Source: Haloarcula halobia (GTDB taxonomy: Archaea > Halobacteriota > Halobacteria > Halobacteriales > Haloarculaceae). Taken from it: a stretch of DNA of 64,000 nucleotides. Each line of letters opens with the position of its first letter. Within the stretch, counting starts at the first letter, position 1. A program made the position numbers and the translations under genes. A model generated the notes under the pieces. That model saw nothing but the letters and a program-made list of their open reading frames with translations, was not told the DNA's origin and did not search any database. Where the stretch lies: assembly GCF_029338255.1 (NCBI RefSeq), contig NZ_CP119787.1, positions 496,001 through 560,000 of the forward strand. Reading direction: 5' to 3'. Of the stretch, positions 59,373 to 64,000 are shown piece by piece.

Positions 59373-61627
59373 ATGGCTGATGTCCGCCAAACTAAATTAG
59401 GAGAACTCTTTTCCAGTTCAGTTTTTAAAATCCCTAAATATCAAAGGGGGTACGCTTGGGACAAGAAGGAAGTCCGCGATCTTCTCGAAGACATCGAGTA
59501 CTCTTACGAAGAACGCACAACCGAAGAGGGAAGCAACTTCTCCCACTACTTTGGTACTATCGTGATGCTTGATAAGGGCATCCAAGAATCTGAAACAAAC
59601 GATTTTGAAGCCTACGACATCATCGACGGACAACAGAGAATGACAACAGTGTCCGTCCTGATGAACTGTATCAACGAACAGCTCAAATCACTTGATGAAG
59701 AGAAAGTGAGTTCAGATGCACTTCCAGCTGAACTCGCTAAAAAGAACCGAGAAACATTCGTTATCTCGTACGACACCGAACGAATCGAACTCGACAGCAT
59801 CAATGACCGTGTTTTTGCATCTCTTGTTGTCCATAACGAAGAACTAGAAAATATCCGATCAGAAACAATCTCGCAACGCCGACTGATTAACGCAAAACGG
59901 GAGATTCGCAGTTGGTTGGAAGGAAAGCGAGAAAAACATGTTTCCGAGGACTCACATGACGAGTATTACGACTTCCTGAAAGAAGTGCAAAAAATCGTCA
60001 AGACCGGTCTTGAAGTGACGCAATACACCGTCGAGGACGAAACAGAGTCTGGCCGTCTCTTCGAGGTTATCAACGATAGAGGAAAGGAACTGACGAATCT
60101 GGACAAAATCAAAAGCTACCTTGTCTACTGCTCTGCTAGATTCGATGACAACGAACTATCGTTAGACATCTACCGGAATATTGGAGAGGTACTTGAAAAC
60201 ATCACTAAATATGGTGGTGAAGATAGTGATATTGAAACATTCGTCAGATATCACTGGATGCTCTTCTCGGGAGAACTCGTCCTTGCCAGACAGACAAACT
60301 CGGAATATACCACCGTCCATCGGCGCATCAAGCACCTCGAAAAGCACGCATCACTCAACCAACCCGAAAATGATGTCCGAGACTGGATTAACTCGTATTT
60401 AGACAGCTTTACTTCGCTGTTCTGTCGCGTACTTACAAATAAAATATCCCGATGAGATCAGCTCAGACTATGAGCGGACTGAGGAAATTGTGGAAGACTT
60501 GGATGGTCTGAATCGCCTCTCAGTATCAAACAACTTTTTGCCACTCCTGATGGCAACACACCATCAATACGGCATCGGGGACGAATTCCGTCGGATGGCC
60601 AGTTTATGCGAGAAAGCTCTCGTTCCGTGTATATAACGTAGCCGGACGCCGAACTGATGCTGGACGTGCTGCGTTGCAACGGCATGGGTATTGGATCGAG
60701 TGGGCTGGTCGATCTGACCATGCAAACAAGATATTCGACGGTCAACAGTCTGCACTGAAATTCAACACGCTGAATGAGGCTGCCCCGAAAACGTGCAAGC
60801 GTATTGAGTCAGAAATCGGGGACAATTGTCCGGATACCTACTTTATGGATTGTCTCCTCCGTGAGGATATTTTCGATGGAACAGACCGCAATGACGGGTG
60901 GACAGGGGTTCGTGATAACGAAGTAATTCGGTATCTTTTGTACAAGTACGAGGCACACCTGCGCGGGAAGGGTAGTCGTGATGACCTCTCGCAGTTGCCG
61001 CAGTTCTCGCAATGGAAGTCGGAAGGTATCACTATCGAACATATCCATCCGCAGTCTGCCGAAGATGATAGCACCGACCTTGCAGAGACAATAGATACGT
61101 TGGGGAACCTTGTGCTGCTGGGCCCTCGAGACAATGCTGGTGCGAGCAATATGCAGTATGAAGAAAAGTACGAAGATACGTACAGTGAGTCGAAAATGGA
61201 GATGATAAACGAACTTCCTGATCCAGAGGACGGCTGGTCTCGGGAGAAGGCGAACGATCGGGCGTTGCAGATCGTACGGTTCGCGCTGCAAGAGTGGGGT
61301 GGGATGAGTACTGCTCATGTTCACGTCCAAGAGATGCCTGACGATGTGAAGATCACCCCTACGATTCTTCGAGATATTGCTCACGAAGTCCGGAACTATC
61401 ACCAAGAGAGAGATGATGATGGTTTCACTATTCCATCAGTGCGGTTTCAGCAGGAGAGGGCCACAGGTAGTGGGTGGGTGACGATGAATAATTGTCCGAG
61501 GTGTGATGCCACTGTGGTGGATTTGCATTCGTTGGAAGGTTGGGAGGCTGAATGCAGTGGGTGTGAAACGAATCTGAAAGATCCAGTATACAAGTTCCGT
61601 CAGAGTGAGTATCTGAACGCGATATAG
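59373..61627 (+). pseudogene. DUF262/DUF1524 (GmrSD-type) restriction gene with two frameshifts
   Basis: GmrSD-type proteins cut modified foreign DNA. Frame 1 (59373-60455) has the DUF262 marks FKIPKYQRGYAWDKKEVRDL and YDIIDGQQRMTTVSVLMNCI. After a first +1 shift near 60400-60445 the sequence continues as KYPDEISSDYERTEEIVEDL (about 60442-60620). A second +1 shift near 60615-60636 leads to the last frame (LSFRVYNVAGRRTDAGRAAL), which ends at 61627. The third part holds the DUF1524 nuclease motif GITIEHIHPQSAED and TLGNLVLLGPRDNAGASNMQ, then a zinc-ribbon tail (CPRCDATV, CSGCETNL). The whole is collinear with an intact protein of about 750 aa. Confidence 0.8.
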
Positions 61628-61724
61628 ACAACTAACGCTTCTTCTCCTGTAGTTTTCCAACGTTCACTACAGACTGGTAGAGACAGAACGGCTTTAATAC
61701 CGACATAGGTGACTATGAACAAGA

Positions 61725-62117
61725 ATGAACCTCGTGAGCGTAATTACTGAGGCAATAACCGGTCTGGTTGTTCTTCTGGTTTCTGTTCAGGCTGGGTATT
61801 CGACACACGAGACAATCCACTACCGCGCCACTCGCCGATGGACAAACACGCAGAGATTAAAATTCAGGTTCATAACACCGACGTTCACGAACTTCGACCC
61901 CAGCAAGGTTCCGAATAAGGGTATTCAACTATCAGCCATCGCACCGACACTCCTCTTCGTACCTGTGCTTATTTTTCTCCTCATCACAGTCGGTCTACCA
62001 CCACTCCTCAATATGGAACTTCAGGACTATGCTCACCTCGGATTCTTCCTCACATTGACTCTCGCAGCTTGGCCAAGCCGAGGCGATATCCGCGCATTGA
62101 TCAATCCAGAACAGTAG
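61725..62117 (+). CDS. Small membrane protein (130 aa)
   Basis: A 130-aa protein with three hydrophobic segments (AITGLVVLLVSVQAGYS, LLFVPVLIFLLITVGLPPLL, LGFFLTLTLAAWPS). The HETIHYRATRRW stretch after the first helix is reminiscent of small membrane metalloprotease-like proteins (DUF3267-type), but the match is weak. TTTAATA at 61693-61699 is about 29 nt before ATG 61725, so the start is leaderless. It lies next to the integrase (convergent, 3 bp apart). Confidence 0.65.
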   Translation: MNLVSVITEAITGLVVLLVSVQAGYSTHETIHYRATRRWTNTQRLKFRFITPTFTNFDPSKVPNKGIQLSAIAPTLLFVPVLIFLLITVGLPPLLNMELQDYAHLGFFLTLTLAAWPSRGDIRALINPEQ

Positions 62118-62120
62118 CCG

Positions 62121-62720
62121 TTACCGCAGTCCGGCTTCGTCCATCATCTCGACGGCCAAGTGATCCGGTTCTTTCCCCAAATAATTCTCTCTGAACGTCT
62201 CCCCATTTTGCCATCCGCCCCACTGAAGAATAACCTCCAAAGCGTATGGTGAAGAGAGAGAATAGTACGTGCTGGTGGCCCACGTCCTTCTACAGTCATG
62301 TGCTGAGACGTGCACCCAGTCGCTGTTGTCTGTCTCTTCGGCTAGTTCGTCGGTAGCGTTCGATACCCAGCGTTGCACTGTGCGCGGAGCGACGTCAATG
62401 AGGGAGTCTGTTTTGGTAAGACTGCGAGCGTTTTTCAGCATCACTGCTTTCTGCTTCGTCTCGTTACTCACGGGGCATTCTCGCCAGCCAGTTTTGCCCT
62501 CTCGCACTCGCAGCTTGTGGGCGGTATCATCGGAGTCAAGGCGTCGGAAGTCGCGTGTGGCGACTCTCGGGACTTCCTCTGAGCGGAGTCCGTCGAGCAT
62601 CAGTTCGATAGCCAGCTGCTTGCGTGGTTCCTTAGCGTAAAACTCAATCAACTGTTCTTGTTCCGAGGGAGAGAGCCAGCATCGGTATCCGTCTTTCTCA
62701 GGCATCGGCTCGATCTGCAT
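62121..62720 (-). CDS. Short tyrosine recombinase/integrase
   Basis: A 199-aa site-specific recombinase containing only the catalytic domain. Active-site residues seen: first Arg in LMLDGLRSEEVPRVATRDFR, HxxR in VHVSAHDCRRTWATSTYYSL, and Tyr in WQNGETFRENYLGKEPDHLA. The N-terminal core-binding domain of larger integrases is missing, as in small haloarchaeal integrases. It would insert or excise the island. ATG 62720 follows directly on the preceding gene's TAA (TAATG overlap). The att site is not identified. Confidence 0.82.
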   Translation of the reverse strand: MQIEPMPEKDGYRCWLSPSEQEQLIEFYAKEPRKQLAIELMLDGLRSEEVPRVATRDFRRLDSDDTAHKLRVREGKTGWRECPVSNETKQKAVMLKNARSLTKTDSLIDVAPRTVQRWVSNATDELAEETDNSDWVHVSAHDCRRTWATSTYYSLSSPYALEVILQWGGWQNGETFRENYLGKEPDHLAVEMMDEAGLR

Positions 62721-62965
62721 TAGAGGGTCACCCTTCGGAGGTTCCCGACTCGGCAGTGCGGGCAGTTGTCGTGTTGGCCGCGAACGCCACGGTTGCAATG
62801 TCGGCAGGTCTGGTATGTCCATTTGTATGTTGTATCTACAAGGAACACTCCCGTTGCGACTGCTGCTATAGTCTCCATCGAGAATACGGGGCTCGATAGA
62901 TTGTACCACGCAGCAGCTGTGAGGCCGAGTAGTGCTCCGGTCAGGAATCTGTGTTTCATTTTCAT
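62720..62965 (-). CDS. Small membrane protein with zinc ribbon, coupled to the integrase (81 aa)
   Basis: An 81-aa protein: MKMKHRFLTGALLGLTAAAW and a second hydrophobic segment (METIAAVATGVFLVDTTY), followed by CRHCNRGVRGQHDNCPHCRV, a two-CxxC zinc ribbon. Its stop codon overlaps the integrase ATG. A longer start 13 codons upstream is possible. Membrane-anchored zinc ribbons of this type are common in haloarchaeal mobile elements. Confidence 0.65.
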   Translation of the reverse strand: MKMKHRFLTGALLGLTAAAWYNLSSPVFSMETIAAVATGVFLVDTTYKWTYQTCRHCNRGVRGQHDNCPHCRVGNLRRVTL

Positions 62966-63161
62966 TGTGGAGGGCACGAACACCGATTCAGGACGGTGTC
63001 GCACTTACTCTATATCTAGTATTTTCTGACACTTAACGCTTCTCACCAGAAAAATAATTGTGCAAAAAATCATCGAACCCACCTATAGGACTCTCACAAC
63101 AGACTAGACGAGACCCATCGTCGCAGAAGGTGCCTTCTCCGACACCAACAACAAATAAGAG

Positions 63162-63491
63162 TCAGAACTCTTTGAGAAAACAAGACTGGTACATCTCCTC
63201 CGGTGCACCATCAATAAAATCGTGAATACCCGGGTTCTCCACCTTCCGGAATCCCAACTTCGAAAAGACGTGCCGGATAACGGGGGTAGTCGCAGGAGTC
63301 GTCGTAACACGATCAAAACCCCGAGACTCCACTATATCGAGATACTGGCGCAAAGCCTCCGTTGCATAGCCTTGATTCCGTTCCTCAGGAATCACCTCGA
63401 TCTTCTTTAGATGATTCTCCTCGCGGGTGAACTTCCCAACCTCGTCTCCATCAACTAGAATAACGCCATCACCCAGAGTAACCACAATCAA
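63162..63491 (-). CDS. GNAT-family N-acetyltransferase (109 aa)
   Basis: Acetyltransferase with the acetyl-CoA binding motif IEVIPEERNQGYATEALRQY (Q/R-x-x-G-x-G/A pattern) and GFDRVTTTPATTPVIRHVFSKLGF as in minimal GNAT folds. Substrate unknown. The start is TTG 63491 or GTG 63485; an AGGAGG that spans the stop codon of the preceding small gene lies just upstream, so translation is coupled. Confidence 0.75.
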   Translation of the reverse strand: MIVVTLGDGVILVDGDEVGKFTREENHLKKIEVIPEERNQGYATEALRQYLDIVESRGFDRVTTTPATTPVIRHVFSKLGFRKVENPGIHDFIDGAPEEMYQSCFLKEF

Positions 63492-63497
63492 TCCCTC

Positions 63498-63623
63498 CTA
63501 TTCCTCGCAATCTTGTTCTCGAAGTACTCTACCTGGAGGAATCTCCGCGAGCTTCAACTCCTCCTGCTTCTCCTCTTCACTCCACCCGCCATAGTGGTCA
63601 GGGTCGAGACCGAAGTAAGCCAT
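63498..63623 (-). CDS. Tiny protein coupled to the GNAT gene (41 aa)
   Basis: A 41-aa frame, MAYFGLDPDHYGGWSEEEKQ then EELKLAEIPPGRVLREQDCE. Acidic with a helical middle. Its last codons contain the Shine-Dalgarno-like AGGAGG for the GNAT gene, which starts 6 bp after its stop. Unknown function. Confidence 0.5.
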   Translation of the reverse strand: MAYFGLDPDHYGGWSEEEKQEELKLAEIPPGRVLREQDCEE

Positions 63624-63700
63624 TGACAGAGATTACATCGTCCTTCGACATAGAATCAGGGGTCTCCATCAATCATCGCTCGTCACCCACGGGACTTCTC

Positions 63701-64000
63701 CTAAGCACCTGTTGCACACTTTCCCTGATACCCACCGAGCTTCCTCTCACATTCAATGCACTCGCTCTCTTCCTCCCACATCTGAACAGGTCTAACCTCA
63801 CCCATCACATCTCCCGCGCCATCGAGGAACTCTGTGCGTTTCGCACCCACGCCGCTACCTAGCCACATTTGAAATTCCTCAACTTCGATCTCATCGGTGT
63901 AAGGCATCAATCCATCAAACAGGAATTTTTCTGCGAGACGTCTGTCCTCGAACAGCCTCCCTCCAAACGAAGTGGGCCGAGTCTCTCCATCTACGCTGGT
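63701..64000 (-). CDS. Hypothetical protein, 5' end beyond the window
   Basis: The frame runs to the window edge and so lacks a start: RPTSFGGRLFEDRRLAEKFL ... EIEVEEFQMWLGSGVGAKRT ... ECIECERKLGGYQGKCATGA. 99 codons are visible. It has a CxxC and a later Cys that may be half a zinc site. I do not recognise the family. Confidence 0.55.
   Translation of the reverse strand, partial: TSVDGETRPTSFGGRLFEDRRLAEKFLFDGLMPYTDEIEVEEFQMWLGSGVGAKRTEFLDGAGDVMGEVRPVQMWEEESECIECERKLGGYQGKCATGA

Noticed and set aside
61715-61750. ATG 61715 as a third mini-ORF overlapping a membrane-protein start
   Set aside because: The TATA box at 61693-61699 places the leaderless start at the main ATG 61725; ATG 61715 is too close to the TATA box, so it is probably outside the transcript.
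1-64000. CRISPR array, rRNA genes and full tRNA genes
   Set aside because: Reading both strands I saw no regularly spaced repeats, rRNA signatures or complete cloverleafs. A covariance-model scan would be needed to exclude intron-bearing tRNAs.

Overview
The window reads as an extremely halophilic archaeon (class Halobacteria). The proteins are very acidic (Asp/Glu-rich, Lys-poor), most of the DNA is GC-rich, and promoters are TATA-like (TTTAWA) boxes about 27-30 nt upstream of starts, giving leaderless mRNAs. The gene set agrees: phaE/phaP/phaR, tiaS, an NMD3-family protein, Trm5/Tyw2-type enzyme, aglM, halophilic 2Fe-2S ferredoxin and an Orc1/Cdc6 protein. The genus cannot be fixed from the sequence alone; a polyhydroxyalkanoate-making member near Haloarcula/Halomicroarcula is a reasonable guess.

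Layout: (1) 1-2.2 kb, the pha cluster (phaE partial, phaP, phaR) with a divergent MaoC gene. (2) 2.2-45.0 kb, chromosome-like backbone: hydrolases, an old-yellow-enzyme homologue, a K/Na:H antiporter fused to an RCK module, a large GH97 glycosidase, tiaS, leuS, two PiT-type phosphate transporters, hisI, glmM-like, pyrE next to a purine permease, an XPD-like helicase, a MoxR ATPase facing a four-gene DUF4129/DUF58-type membrane operon, aglM, RNA-related genes, htpX, an AI-2E family transporter, pspAB-like and ferredoxin. (3) 45.1-64.0 kb, an AT-richer accessory island: exported protease lipoprotein, Orc1/Cdc6 with an adjacent origin-like pair of inverted repeats, nuclease-like proteins, a large type IIG (Eco57I-like) restriction-modification enzyme, a string of tiny overlapping genes, a broken DUF262/DUF1524 (GmrSD-type) restriction gene, a short tyrosine integrase and small orphan genes. 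It looks like an integrated plasmid or virus-like element carrying defence genes.

The most striking finding is a 405-bp element at 57556-57960. It has 14-bp perfect terminal inverted repeats and a 5-bp target duplication (CACTA). It carries only a ribbon-helix-helix (RHH) regulator gene with two matching palindromic operator candidates. Removing the element and one CACTA restores an uninterrupted 62-aa zinc-finger gene whose stop overlaps the next gene's start. Two gene downstream, a second zinc-finger gene has an in-frame TGA.

Other second-look items: a dispersed structured repeat (20929-21082 and 41964-42135) whose end boxes are conserved while the inner stem differs in sequence but keeps its pairing; three 10-bp-phased TACCAT repeats upstream of phaR; two transporter genes whose leaderless first AUG opens a mini-ORF overlapping the GTG start in the +1 frame; three convergent gene pairs that share one CTAG as both stop codons; a 29-bp perfect palindrome upstream of aglM; and an AT-rich patch inside aglM at its catalytic cysteine.
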